This document shows positions 12,057 to 33,451 of a DNA stretch of 64,000 bases, piece by piece (within the stretch, counting starts at the first letter, position 1; each line of letters starts with the position of its first letter). This stretch comes from Neocallimastix lanati (nom. inval.) (lineage: Eukaryota > Neocallimastigomycota > Neocallimastigomycetes > Neocallimastigales > Neocallimastigaceae). The DNA lies in NCBI GenBank assembly GCA_016946835.1, contig JACVTC010000071.1, forward strand, positions 539,001 to 603,000, written 5' to 3'. The notes below the pieces were generated by a model. That model was not told the origin of the DNA, did not search any database, and worked only from the letters and a program-made list of their open reading frames with translations. The translations under genes were made by a program, and so were the position numbers.

Positions 12057-15000
12057 CTAATGGTTGATGACGCTAGCAATGAACTGGCTGTAACTAAAAT
12101 CTTGGTAATCCTCCAGCAATTCAGCGTAGTGAGGATTGTCGTCGATCACGTCGGCGTTAACCCACTCTTGTTTATCGTTCTGGTACGCAACCAGGTATTG
12201 GTAATATCCTTGGTGTTTCCTTGATCCAAGGATATGAATTATCTTTTGGTTTCCCGCAGGAACCGGCACTAAGGTTTTAGGTAATTTATAGAATGGTTCC
12301 AATTCACTCACATGGAACATTGGGTACATATTTGGGAAGGGTGAGCGACTTATATCCAATCTATAATTCTTCTTTTCTTCATCGACACCAACTACCTTGA
12401 ATGGTCCGAATTTTCTTGTTGAAAGTTTGTAGAATGGCAACGCGTCATAATTTTCAGGTTTCCGTAGCCATACTTTATCTAACAACCTGTACCTAGGGTA
12501 ATTATCTGTACGGGTCCTATCCATATTATCCAGATATCTTGTTTGGGCAATTTCTAGGATGTGCTTCAGGTTTCCCAAATTGTGAGCAAAGCTATCAATC
12601 ATTTTAGCTTCACCTAACGAGTGCACTAAATCGGCTGTCTTAGGGGAGTTGTGTACCTGGTAATTATATAAGGTGAGGAAAGGAGATTGTTGGGTAGAAG
12701 CGTGGATAGCGTTGTTATAGCAGAACTCTGCTAAGAACAAGTAGTCCATCCAACTTTCATCATCGTAGGTTCCCACAAAGCACCGTAAATAAGTCTCTAC
12801 GTAGGCATTGTTCCTTTCCACTTGGCCTACTGTCTCATGGTGACTAGTGGTAGCGTGGTTTACTTCGGTCCCGAAGAACTCTAGTAGCTCCTTCCATACC
12901 TGACTAGTGAATTGCACTCCTCTATCAGTTGTAACCACCTTAGGGAATCCATGCAATCTGTAAATTTCCTTTAGGAATGCATCAGCAGTCTCGTTAGCAT
13001 TGGGCACATGTTTAAATCCTATCAGGTGTATCATCTTGGTTAATTTATCGCAGCATACTAAGATACAACCTGCTCTTTTCGTTTCCCAAACATAACCACT
13101 ATTGGTTCTTACTCTACTCTTCACTGGCAGATCAGTTATAAAATCCAATTGTACCTCTTGCCAGGGTAATTCTGCAACCGGAACTCTTATCGCAGTACCA
13201 TACACTTTATGAAGATCATCCTTCTTGGTAGCGCAGGTTCTACAAGCTTTCACGTAGCCTGATATATCCTTCCTTATCTTCGGCCAGTAGAAATTCCTAG
13301 ATACTAGGTCCGAAGTTTTATCAATTCCTAAGTGTCCTGCGTACTCCGAGTCATGGTTTAGTTGAATAATTGTTTTCCTGAACGTTGTGGGCACGTAAAT
13401 TTGTTCAGGATTTTTCTTTCTAACCAAAAGGCCATATACTTACAGCCAATGCTTCTTGTTATAATTATTTCTGGCATCTTCTGCTAGATCTTTCATAATC
13501 TCTTGGGCCATTTTGTCTTGTCGGTAGGCCTGTTTGATTGTTTGATATCATCCACGAAATTGGTAGCTAAGGCTAGATAACTAGCTTCTCCATCTACGTC
13601 ATCAAATCCTACCAAATGTTCGGGTTTTAAAAGACTATCTTTATCAAATTCTTTACCCTCAGTTTTCTCTGTTTCAACTCTTGAGAGGGCGTCAGCTTTA
13701 CCATTTTTCTTCCCAGGTCTGTAAACTATTTCAAACCAGTATGTGGCGAATAGTTCTTGCCATCTAATTTGCCTAGGAGTTAGTAATTGTGGTTTGGTAG
13801 CGAACAACAGGTTTCTGTGGTCACTATAAACAATAATCTTGTGCTTCGCACCTTGAAGCAAGTGTCGCCATTCTGTAAAAGCAGTCTTAATGGCTAATAG
13901 TTCTTTCTCTGTAATCGAATAATTTACCTCAGCCTTACTGAGTGTCTTAGAGTAATAATATATAGGATGAAGGGTACCATCGTCTCCTTTCTGTGACAGC
14001 ACACCTCCTATCGCGTAATTACTAGCATCACATTCAACGAAGAACTGTCTCTCGTGGTCAGGGTAAGCTAGCACTGGCGGAGAGGTAAGCATTTCCTTTA
14101 ATTTGTGAAACGCGGCCAATCCTTCTTCATTTCATTCAAATTTTTCTTTCTTTGAGGTCATTTTGAATAGCGGTTTGGCTATTTCAGAGAAATTCTTAAT
14201 AAAATTCCTGTAATAATTGCAAAAGCCTAAGAAGCTTTGCAACTGCTTGATATTTTCTGGTTGTGGCCATTCTGCCGCGGCCTTAATCTTTTCCGGGTCA
14301 GTCTCTACACTATCCTTGCTGACCACATGGCCTAAAAATGAAATCTTTAACTTATGTAGCTCACATTTGGACATCTTAGCTACGAGTTTATGTTGTATCA
14401 GCTTCTTTAAAATCGTTCGAACATGCTCTACATGTTCCTCCAAAGTTTTGGAATATACGACGATGTCATCTAGGTAGACTTGACAGTACTTCCCAATATC
14501 CTCACTGAAGACATCATTAACGAAGCTTCGGAACACTGCTGGCGCATTGGTTAGCCCAAAAGGCATTACCAAATGCTCAAAGTGTCCAAACTTGGTGTTG
14601 AAAGCTGTCTTATACTCATCACCTTCTCGAATTCGTACCAAGTTATAGGCAGACTTTAGATCGAACTTGGAGAACACGACTGCTCCTTTCATAGCTTCGA
14701 ACACTGCACTAATTCTTGGAATTGGATAGGCGTTACGTTTGGTCCATTGGTTCAGTTTGCGATAATCCATGCAAAGTCGTAGCTCACCTGACTTCTTCGG
14801 CACGAACAATACAGGGTAACCTGCCGGAGATTCTGACCTTCTTATAAACCCCTTAGCTAAATTTTCATCAATATATTCTTTAAGTGCTTTCTCTTCTCTA
14901 GGACTCGTTGGGTAGATAGCTCCTTTATAAAGTGATGCATCAGGCTCTAGTTCTATTTTACAATCATACGGCCTGTGCTCTGGTAATGTCTCAGCGATTT

Positions 15001-16100
15001 CTTCATTGAAAGCTTCCGTTAAGTCTCCATAATACTTATCTATAATTTCGCCTATTGACAATAGCTTCTCAAGTCCCACTTTTCTGATTGTTTTCGATAC
15101 CGAATCCTCTTGCGTGATCATAGCTAGATGATCTTTTGTCTGGCTATCTTTTTGTACACTACTTTCCGTAGGGTTTTTATTAATTTCACTCTCCTTTCGA
15201 TTTTTAGTCTTCTGTACCTTGAACCAATCTGCCCATTTGTCGTAATCCACTAAGTAATCGTAGTAATCCATCGTATACTCAATTCCTCTATCACGGTAAT
15301 ATTGCCTCGTTAATTCATACACCGTATCTTTCAACTTCTGATTATCAATAACCTGATTTATAATTTTTGTAATTCTCGCTGTAGGTTGAATCTCCTTTTG
15401 CACAGCTTCTTCTCTTTCTTCTGGGAGTTGCACCATGTAGATACTTTCACCTGCACACTCTTCTGGTGAGTCTACATCTGGTAGCCCTGGTCTTTCGCCA
15501 TCTATTTTATATACCTTAGGCTGTTGATCATGGACGTCAACCTTTCTATAGATTAAGTGTCTATCCATGAATCTTGATCCCAGAATGATTGTTCTCGGCA
15601 TAGCCTCGGCTAGTCTGCATCTTGTATTAAAGTCATACCATTTGACTTTACCAGTACGCTCTTCGACCAGCTTAATCTTAATCTTGAACTCTTCCGTAAC
15701 CTGTGATATCAGCACTTTACCAGCGCCAGTAGTGAACGTTAGGGGACGGTCTTCTGTCTTGAGTCCCATCTCCTTGGCTAACTGCGGATGGATCATGTTG
15801 ATCTGTGATCCAGTATCGTACAGCACATTTAAATTTTGGAGCCCCTCTTTGGTACGAAGATTACTTATCTTGGCCTCTGGCACAAATTCTTCGCACACAG
15901 ACCCATCTTGCATCAGAAGTGCTGTCTTGGGAATTGGATTATTACTGCTGGTACGTGAGTCCTTGTAATAGTTTTGTTTTTCGCTTGGTCTCGTACCGAA
16001 ATCCTTACCACTATTGTGGTTATATCCACAATAGTGGTAAGGATTTCGTCCAGTTGAATTTCGCCAAATTCTTGGTGGCTTATAAATTTTCGTCATAAAA
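12057..16100 (-). mobile_element. Ty3/gypsy fossil C (second lineage, nearly full pol)
   Basis: This is the longest gypsy fossil in the window, on the minus strand. In coding order it holds a gag-end knuckle-like stretch (about 16050-15990), an aspartic protease with DTGSQ (about 15820-15600), and reverse transcriptase (about 14990-14240) with LVMPFGLTNAP and a YLDD catalytic box near 14475. RNase H (about 14120-13740) follows, then integrase with a zinc-binding HHCC segment (about 13360-13210) and a core (about 13150-12650, DFITDLP), and a divergent chromodomain-like tail (about 12230-12080). Its sequence is distinct from fossils A and B, and its base composition is visibly richer in G+C than anything else here. 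Both points suggest a separate lineage or a later arrival. It is broken, with only about two or three breaks in pol. No LTR pair could be paired by eye. Confidence 0.92.
15997..16048. repeat. 23-bp perfect inverted repeat in fossil C
   Basis: Arms 15997-16019 and 16026-16048 are exact reverse complements separated by a 6-nt loop. They lie inside the region of fossil C that resembles the end of gag. A hairpin this long in coding sequence is unusual and may have formed by a foldback replication event. Confidence 0.85.
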
Positions 16101-18681
16101 TATCACCACATTTATTATTCACGCCATATTGTGAATATATGGCTTTTTAAAAATTGTAGAAAAAAGCCACAAAATTATGATACAATTAGATATACGCCCC
16201 ACGTAAGATTACGTGTTTGAAAATTTTTGAGAATTGTAATTTTATTTATTTAATTAACTAATTATTATTCATTAAATTTTTAATAAAATTAAGTGGCTTA
16301 AAATTAAAAACATTTAAGCCATACAACAAAATACAAATTTTTGTAATAAAAATTTTCGAAATGCACACTCCCCTGCGAAATGATACACATTCATTCTCTA
16401 CAATCATAAATAAATTTACAAATAATTATTATTTTAAAAGAAATATTAATATATTTTTCAATTAAATATTATTAAATAACTATTTCAAAAGAAATAATAA
16501 TATATTCTATTAAAAAAGAATAATTAAAAATTATTTTTACAATTGAATATTAGTAAATTATATATAAAAAAATAATATTTATTATTTATTTAATTATAAA
16601 AAAAACAAGCCACGTACGAAAATATGCCACATTGAGAAATACACGATTGCGAAATGCACTAGATTCGGTAGACAAATGGAAATTAAAAAAAAATAGATTT
16701 TCAAAATTTATTTAAAATGAATATTTTATATTCAAATGTAATGTTATTGGATATTGATATATGCAAATAAAATAAAAGGTTAGAACTTCAATTTTAGGCT
16801 ATTTTTAAAATTTATTACCATACTAAAAAAAAAATTTATATCATTTTTTACTTTGTAAATATATATTATATTAAAATAATAGATATTATTTATTTATTTT
16901 TTTTTTTTTTGCAATCTTTGAAGAATATAAAGCTGCTTTAATTTTAAAAAAAAATAATATAATCAATTAAATTTTAATTCGATGGTTTGTTTTTAAATAA
17001 TTGCAATTATATATCATATTTTATTATTTATTAATCTTTAAAATAATAAAAATTACGTAATATTTGTAGGGATAAAAAAATGGTAATAAATTTATGAATT
17101 CAATAAAAAAATTATATAATTATTAATATATTAAAAATATAAAAATGTTAATATAATAAATTATGAATATTTAATAAAAAATTTTATATTTATTTGTTTC
17201 ATTATTTTTATTAATTTCTGTTTTTTTTGATAGAGTAAACTCTTTTTTTTTTTTTTTTTTTATAATTGTAATACGAAAAATTGAATTTAATTTAAAATTT
17301 TGTTAAATATTAATTTTTTTTTCCTTATTCAAATAATTTAATTTTAACTATTTTTAGTAATATTAATTTAATAAAAAGAGTGAAATATAAAAATATATAT
17401 ATATAAATCTATTATAGTTTATTTATTTATTTTTTCATGATTGCATTTTAATAGTTATTTTATAATATATATTAACTATTTTATATTTTATAATTACTAT
17501 TAATTTTAAAAAATTATTTCCCATATGTTGTGATATTTTATAGTTTACAAAACTAAGGTTATTCTAATTTAACTTTTATAATAAAATTTCCTTTACTTTT
17601 GTTCATTTACTTTTACTTTTTAAACTTTCACTTTTATAATATATAAATAAAATTTATATATATATACATTTTTGTTTATTATTAATTTTTTTTAAGTAGT
17701 ATAATTGTATCATTATATATATATCAGATTTATTATTAAAATACCAAAAATTATAATTTTATTTCATACAATATATTTAACATTTAAAAAAAGAGATAAA
17801 TTTTTGAATAATTAAATTTCTGATCTTAAGTTTAATGACTAATGTACCGTACAATTAAGATAGAAAGTTTATTTAATTATAATTAAAAATTGAAAAGTTC
17901 GGAAATACAATATATAATGACCAAGCAATAATAATAAGTAGTTATTTTAAATTTAGTAATAATATATATTAATATATATTATTTAACATTATATATATAT
18001 TTTTTAGAATTAAATATTTTTTTAAATTAATTAAAAGTAATTAATTAGTATATATTATCTAAATTAAAATAAATAGTAAAATATTCATAAATTATTATTA
18101 TTAATTTAAAAAAATTTTTTTAATTAAAAAAATTTTTTTTTATAGTTTTATTTAATTATTATTGTAAAATTATACTTTCTATTATATTTATTACCTTTTC
18201 TTTCTTTTGTTTCGTTCAAAAGTTTAAAATTTTTAATAATTCTTTGTTTTATATTATTTGTAAGTTTGATATCGTTGATATATTTGTCTTTGAGTGAAAC
18301 TAAAAAACTTTTTATTTATAATACAATTAATATTTTTATGTTATATGAATAAAATTTATATGATATAAAAGAATGTAATTCTTTTATTTTTAATTTTAAA
18401 TTGCAACATTTGAAATTTTGACTTAATTTAAATTTATAATTCAAATTAAATTTATAATATATAATTAAACATAGTTTATAACCATTAATAATAATTTATT
18501 TAATTATTTTTTTTATAAGAAAATATAATTAACGAGTGAATAACAAAATAATACATTTATAGTTTAATAAAATCACTAAATAAATTTAGAATATTAAATT
18601 TATTATTTTTTTTTTTTTAAAAAAAAGGCATAAAAAAAAGTTTAATTTTACTGCCTAATAGAAGTAACAATAATAGTAAAA
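16101..18681. other. AT-rich intergenic region upstream of the exchange-factor gene
   Basis: There is no gene here. The left part (16340-16680) contains a cluster of GAAATG(C/A)ACAC-like motifs related to the ends of the inverted-repeat element at 58.7 kb. From about 16700 on it is A+T-rich simple sequence with poly(T) and poly(A) tracts, and it should include the promoter of the gene starting at 18682. No specific core promoter element can be singled out in such sequence. Confidence 0.5.
16350..16670. repeat. Cluster of GAAATG-type repeat-end motifs
   Basis: TTTTCGAAATGCACACTCCC at 16354-16373 is almost the reverse complement of the left tip of the element at 58743. Further GAAATG motifs follow: GAAATGATACACATTC just to the right (from about 16377), and GAAATACACGATTGCGAAATGCAC at about 16635-16660, here read as two adjacent shorter motifs. 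I interpret this as one or more ends of decayed copies of the same inverted-repeat element. A full partner end was not located. Confidence 0.4.
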
Positions 18682-26697
<8,016 letters not shown>

Positions 26698-26948
26698 TTT
26701 AATAACATTAATACTGAGATATATAAGAAGAGCGAATCTTGAGTATTGAAATTAAAATTTAATGGAGATAATATCTTCTTTATACTTTATGAAGTTACAT
26801 TAATAAAAAAAAAAAAAAAAGAAAATGAAAATTTTTTAATTATATATATATATATATATAAAAAAAAAAAAGACATTTTAAAAATTCTATCTTGGCTAAA
26901 TATATATATAATTTCATAATAAATATTTTAAATTATTTTAAAGAAATT

Positions 26949-26990
<42 letters not shown>

Positions 26991-27630
26991 ATAATAATAA
27001 TAATATATTAATATTATGTATATATATATAATTTTATTAATATTTATAATTTCATCATCCATTCAATTTCGATATAATAAATAATATATATAAATATTTA
27101 TTATAAAAGAAATAATAATAATTTTTTGTATTTTATTTTATTTACTAGTTTTTTTTTTTTTTTTTTTTTTTTTTTGATTTATTATTTTTTGTTGGTTTGC
27201 TTATTAGTTTTTTTTTTTTTTATTGTAAAGAAAAATTTTAAATAAATAAATAAAATTTATATAAAATATATAAAAAAAATTAAAAAAAAAAAAAATTTTT
27301 AATAAGATTATTATTACTAAAAAATATATATATATAAAACTCAGGGACGTATCTCCTAGAGAATCATAAAAAATTAAAACTCAATTTTATACAAAATTTT
27401 TTTTACAATTAAAACTGTTTAATTACAATTTGAATTTTTGTGAAATAAATACACACTATATACATATATATATAAAGTATCTCGAAAGAAAAAATCACCG
27501 CAAAGAATTTATTTATTTCTTTTTTTTTTTTTTTTTTTTTTTTTTTTATTTTTTATTTTTTTTTTTTGAATTCATTTAATAATTTTTTAATTTATTTTTA
27601 TGTTAATTTTTTTTTTATTAAAATAGCTTA
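26698..27630. other. AT-rich intergenic region downstream of the exchange factor
   Basis: No gene is seen. It holds long poly(A) and poly(T) runs (26952-26990, 27150-27175, 27520-27546), TA repeats, and a short complex patch at about 27335-27360. The 3' end and polyadenylation region of the preceding gene should lie in its first few hundred bases. Confidence 0.5.
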
Positions 27631-27639
27631 GCTTTTATT

Positions 27640-29585
27640 TAAAAATATTGACCCTAGAAGTCTGAGACATATTGATTCTGATAATAAAAAATTTGATTTT
27701 AATTTTCATTCATGACTTTGAATCTTGGACTGAAAGTAGACTATGAGAATTCTTAAATAAAAAAAAAAAAAAAAAATTCAAATTGTAACAAAATTATATA
27801 AGGAAATGTTAAAAAAACATTATAATAATAAGGAAAACTATTTCATCCAAAGAGTTAACTATTATCATATACAGACATGAAAATCCCTGGTATGGGTAGC
27901 TTAAATATTGGTATCCACAATTCATGCCAATTCATTAATGATAATTTAGAATATAGATATATACTATCAGTAAACAAAGACTTTTGAGATAAATCGAAAA
28001 TTGATTTTGGTTTTATTAATTGGCTCATGAATCATATGAATAACCCTTCTAATACTATTGCCAATTTCAACATGACTAAATAGCAACTTAAAGAATCTTA
28101 TTCTTAGAATTGTGATTAATAATTTTTTTATAAAAGGTTTAAAAATTTTAAACTTAAAAGTGATTTATCCATTCTTCAAATATTCTGTGATTTCTCCAAA
28201 GAATACAGGACTCTTTCTGATCACTTCATTAATATTAAGAGGAATACTAAGATAATTAAATTTAAAAATTTGATTCATTCCATCGGTAAATGCTGACATT
28301 GTTTTGTTGGCCCATACAAAATCCTCTCTTAAAAACCTTTGTAAATAAAGCTCATGATTGGGTTATCAAAAATGAATGTGAACTTTGGAATTAGTAAATG
28401 TACTACACTTGTTGCTAATCCTAAGAACTTTATACCTTCATGATATTATGAAAATCCTATATTTATGCTTGGCATGAACTATCAACCGAACACTAATCAA
28501 TGTACATATCTTGAAATACCTTTCAAATGAATCATTGAATTAATTCTAATTAGTGTTAAGATAAACTGTAAAAATAAATTATACGGTTAACTCTTTCTTT
28601 AGATATTTAACCAATAGGAACATACTTTTCTACTTTAAAAATTAAAAACTCGTATTCTAGTTTTCTTTGTTCTTAGTTCAGTTCTTTCATATTATATTCC
28701 TTTTCTAGAATTAAATAAAAAAAGAACATTGAAAAAGCTCATTCTACTTTTAATCGAGGTTTGTTTTACAGTTTTGGCTTTAAAAATAAAAAAGAAATAA
28801 ATACTATATAAAATATGTCTAAGGAATTTATTTACATCTCCTCTAGCTAGTTTTTGTGCTAAGGCGATGATTTGATGCTCTAAAAAGTGGAAAGAACCTT
28901 CTTGTATTATTTCTCATTTAGTCAAAAATATACCAACGGTATCATGTTATTCATACAGTATATTTGGTTTTACACAGTAAATACTTTTATGTCCTAAATT
29001 TGAAGAATATAGGCAACAATTAATTCAATTTGTCCATGAAATTTTTATTAATTTTTCTCGAATTGTTCATGAGAAATCACTGAATATTTCTTATGATAAA
29101 GAGGAAGATTTTGATGATAATATTAATTTTTATGTACTCTGTCTCCTTCTTGGCTGAAGTGCAGTATATTTAGGTCTTAAAGATTGGTTCATGGAAAAGA
29201 AGATGATTTATTAATAATATCTTTTAATCACCTTTGAGAGTTTTTTTTTTTTTTTTTTTCTCATTTCATGTTTTGTGGGGCTTGGGGAATTCCTTACTAA
29301 TGTTACTCCTATTGTGATTAGTGATTTTACACCTATGATCAATTTGTATTATCTACTGTTATCAAGAACATCGATGTTGAAACGATTAAGGAAAAGAAAA
29401 AATTATGATACCGATTAAAATGAAAGTTTTTATCTAGAAAGTATTATGATCTATGAATGGGAAGAACTAGGGGCCATTTCGTCCTAAAAATGTAGTTTTT
29501 TAATTTTAATTTATAAAAATTCATGTATTTTGTTTTCATATGTATTTTTTTAATAAATATTATTAAATAAAGTTTATTCCTAGTT

Positions 29586-29616
<31 letters not shown>

Positions 29617-29640
29617 AAAATAAAATAAAATAAATACATT
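27640..29640 (+). mobile_element. Degraded LINE (non-LTR retrotransposon)
   Basis: This stretch has much higher complexity than its surroundings. In shifting frames it translates to fragments typical of the reverse transcriptase and downstream region of a LINE ORF2: SKCTTLVANPKNF, ENPIFMLGMNYQPNTNQCTYLEIPF (about 28390-28530, resembling the post-FADD CATMV...YLGIPF segment), KKWKEPSCIISHLVKNIPTVS (about 28880-28945), and SYDKEEDFDDNINFYVLCLLLG with LGLKDWF (about 29090-29190). Many stops and frame changes interrupt it, so it is a long-dead copy. A (TAAA)n tract at 29590-29637 probably marks its 3' tail. The 5' part (27640-28140) is barely recognisable. Confidence 0.7.
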
Positions 29641-30390
29641 AATGTATGTTATATTACGTATAAATTTAATACATTAATGCAAAATTATCAATTTAATAAT
29701 GGTAATAATTGATAATTGATAATTATTTGTTTATTGTACAAAGGATTTGCCACATAATAATATAATAATAAGATAAATAAAGATTTTTTATAGAATAATA
29801 GTTTTAATAATTTTGAATTTTAAATAAAAAAGTATATATTAATTTTTTTTTTTTATTTTGAAACTTGTTAATTTTTGATAAAACATTAATTTTAATAATT
29901 AAATAATTAAATAATATAATATTTCAAAAATTTTTATTTTATTTTATTTTTTTTTTTTTAAAGGGTCTTTATATACTTAAAATATTCCAAAATTTATATA
30001 GAATATATATAAAATAAGTGTTTCTTATCTTATAAATTAAATATTAGAGAAATAATATTTTTAAATTAAGACTTAATAGCAACATTGACTATTTTTTTTT
30101 TTTTTTTTTTTTTTTTTTGAACCTTTAATTAAAGAATTTTATAATATTATTAACTAATTTTTTTTTTTTATAAATTTTTTATTTATTTATATATATAAAT
30201 TTTAATAAATATTAAAAATCTTTAAAATTTTTATATATTTATTTATATATTTATAATTAAAAATATTAATATAACTAATTAATATAAAAATAAATTTTTT
30301 TAAAAAAAATAGTATTAAAAAAAAAATAATTAATAATAATAATAATAAATAAAATAAAAAAGTAAAATCATAATTTAAGAAACTTGAAAA
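29641..30390. other. AT-rich spacer upstream of the secreted-protein gene
   Basis: This is simple A+T sequence with poly(T) tracts at about 29948 and 30092-30118. Nothing coding is seen. It should contain the promoter of the gene at 30391. Confidence 0.5.
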
Positions 30391-30995
30391 ATGAAATTCT
30401 TATATTTAGTTCTATTATTTTTATGTTACTGTATATTTAACAGTTATGAACGTATTACTTCACAAAAGATAACAACAGATATTTGTGAAGATAATAATTA
30501 TAAAGTATATTGCGCAAACGCAACATGTAATTTTATATATATATATTATTATAATAAATAGACTTTTTAGATTTGAAATTCAATTTTAGAAATTATTAAT
30601 TAGAATTAATAATTAAAAAAATAATAATAATAAAAATTTATAAAATATATTATTAAATTTATTATATTTATATATTTTCTTCCTATTATTTTTTTTTATA
30701 AAATAATAAATATAATAATAATATTAATAATAAAATACAAAATACAGTGATAGAAACTAAAACAGAAAAAAATAAAACTCAGTATAAAGTTAAGAATGGT
30801 AATTGGGAAAAAATATATGTCAAACAATGTTTCCATGAAGTAACAAAAAATAATGAAAATATAAAAGAATGTAGACCATGCTATTACAAGACTTATCAAG
30901 AAGTTTGTAGAAAGAAAAATTTTGATGTCTATTGTAATAATAATAATTTTGAAAATAAATATTGTAATAAAATTGAGTACATAGTTTCAATGTAA
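30391..30995 (+). CDS. Small secreted cysteine-rich protein (127 residues)
   Basis: Two exons (30391-30526 and 30748-30995) join in phase across a 221-nt GT-AG intron (GTAATT donor, ATACAG acceptor) to give 127 residues. The start is the ATG in a GAAAAATG context. The first 20 or so residues (MKFLYLVLLFLCYCIF) form a clear signal peptide. The predicted mature part has eight cysteines, in DIC, VYC, KQC, EC-RPC, EVC, VYC and KYC contexts, enough for four disulfides. It is otherwise rich in Lys, Asn and Tyr. I recognise no family. Size, secretion signal and cysteine content fit a secreted effector-like or wall-associated peptide, but that is an inference. The splice is supported by frame and by the cysteine pattern continuing across the junction. 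Without it, exon 1 would end in a 50-residue peptide. Confidence 0.6.
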
Positions 30996-31211
30996 AACTA
31001 TGAATAATTATTTATTACATTATATTATTATAATATATTAAAATAATAATAATAATAATAAGTATAAAGAAATGACATTTGGCTTTTTAATTCAAAATAA
31101 CAAAATATGAATAATTCAATTTATTTCATTGAAAATATAGAATCTATTATGATTTATTATAATTTTATTTATTTATAAATATATTAATATATATTTTTTA
31201 TTTAAATAAAC

Positions 31212-31242
<31 letters not shown>

Positions 31243-31843
31243 AAAAAGATCGAAAAAAATAAATAATAAATGTATAAACCAATATCACTTAATAAAAAAA
31301 AATATTAATTTTTGAATAATATATAATTTTTAAAAAGTTATAATTAATAATGTTAACAATAGAAAGAGTAACAATATTTATAAATATTTATTCATTTATT
31401 AATTGTTTATAACTCTATTCTAACAAATTTTTATTCAACTAACAAAAAAAAAAAAAAAAAAAAAAAAAAAAACATATATATATATATAATAATAATATAA
31501 AATGTTTAATTTATTTATTGGATAAAATATAACTTGATATTTGTTATTACAAATATTTTCATTATATATCATTAAGAGTTTATTATTATAATTTTTTTGT
31601 ATATTAAGTAACAAAAAGTTATCAAAATTTAATATAATAATGTAAGAAATAGAAATAATTAATAAAATTTTCACAAATAATGTATATTTTATTTTTTTAT
31701 TATTTATTTATTCATTTTATATAAACAAAAACTAACAAGATAATGTTAAAATCTAATATTAAAATAACAAATTAAAATAAATGGTAATAATAAAAATCAT
31801 TTAAGTATTTTAATAAAAATAAAAATTAATTTTGATATTATGG

Positions 31844-31876
<33 letters not shown>

Positions 31877-32294
31877 AAAGCTTGAATATATTATGTAGTA
31901 AAGTAAGTGTGTGAGGAGATATATATATATATAATGCATAATGAATTATTATAAATGATTTTCTTTATATTTTTAAAGAATTACAAAAGACTTATGAATT
32001 AAATAAACTAATGTTGTTCAATTGTAAAATGAATTGACTATATTTTTTCACTAAAGGTTATATCATGTTTATCAAACAGAATTTTGATATTGAATTTTTT
32101 ATTTTTTTCCATTAAGGGTAGTAAACTTATTTACCATATTTAAATTATGATTATATTAGTCTTTTTCTATAAAGTTAATAAATATCTTTTGATTTATTAA
32201 GATTTAGCAATCGATTTTAATATTTCATACACTATTAAACTATAATGATATTCACTGGGAGTTTAAAATTTTCATTTAAAAATTTGAATGTATA

Positions 32295-32295
32295 A

Positions 32296-32342
<47 letters not shown>

Positions 32343-32414
32343 GTTATTATTATTATTATTATTATAGCTTTCAAGATATATATATATATATAAAAATCAA
32401 GTATATTTTATAGA

Positions 32415-32497
<83 letters not shown>
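32295..32497. repeat. Facing (ATT)n and (AAT)n tracts, potential long hairpin
   Basis: An ATT tract (about 32297-32366) is followed 50 bp later by an AAT tract (about 32416-32496). Being reverse complements, they form an imperfect inverted repeat of roughly 65-70 bp per arm. No gene is involved. Confidence 0.85.
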
Positions 32498-32904
32498 GAA
32501 AATATGAGAACTAAAGAAAAATTAAATAAGATTTCCATTAAGTATGGTAGTAACTAATTTAACTTAATTGCCTTAAAAACATTTTGGTGTCGATACTCTT
32601 TATCTCTAGGTAAAGCTAATTTAGAAAGTTTCTTTACTATAATAGCACAATTAATGAATGTTATCTTTCAATAGTCATCTTGAACCATCTTGGAGATGAG
32701 GCAATGATACAATTATTCAAGATCAACATTGAACCAAACCGTTAATTGAACTTGACTCGTATAAATGTCTCTTTTAATTAAACCCGGAATCCATATTGTG
32801 AAAAAATAAAAGAAAATAAGTGAAAACAAATGAAAATAAAAAATAAAATAAAAAAAATAATAATAATAAAAAAATAAAAGATAATAAAAAAAAATTAAAA
32901 TAAA

Positions 32905-32947
<43 letters not shown>

Positions 32948-33451
32948 AAAAAAAACAAAATAAAATAAAAAAAAAAAATAATAATAAAAAAATAAAAGAT
33001 AATAAAAAAAAATAAAATAAAAAAAAAAAAAAATAATTGTATTTTTAAACATCGTTACTCTAAATTTCCAGTAAAACTCATAAGGGAATACCAAGAAATT
33101 TTGATATATCAATGGGGTCGAATCAAAAGTGTTTTGAATTTAGTTATATTTATATAGAACCCTAAATCCTTGATATAATATTAATTATTATTTATTTATT
33201 ATTATTATTTACTATTTATTATTACTATTTATTTATTATTATTCATTATTTATTATTAATATTATTATTTATTTATTTATTTATATATTTATTATCATTT
33301 CAAATGTAAATGTATATATATTAATTCTAGTAAAATAATTAACCATTTATGAAAAATTTTTATATTCCATAATTTTATTAAAAGCTTCAATATTTTTATG
33401 TATAACATTAATATTATTTAATTGACCATGTAATTATTATCTATTTGTTCA

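Noticed and set aside
12057-16100. Search for flanking LTRs of gypsy fossils A, B and C
   Set aside because: No convincing direct repeat pair could be found by eye around any of the three, so no LTRs are annotated for them.
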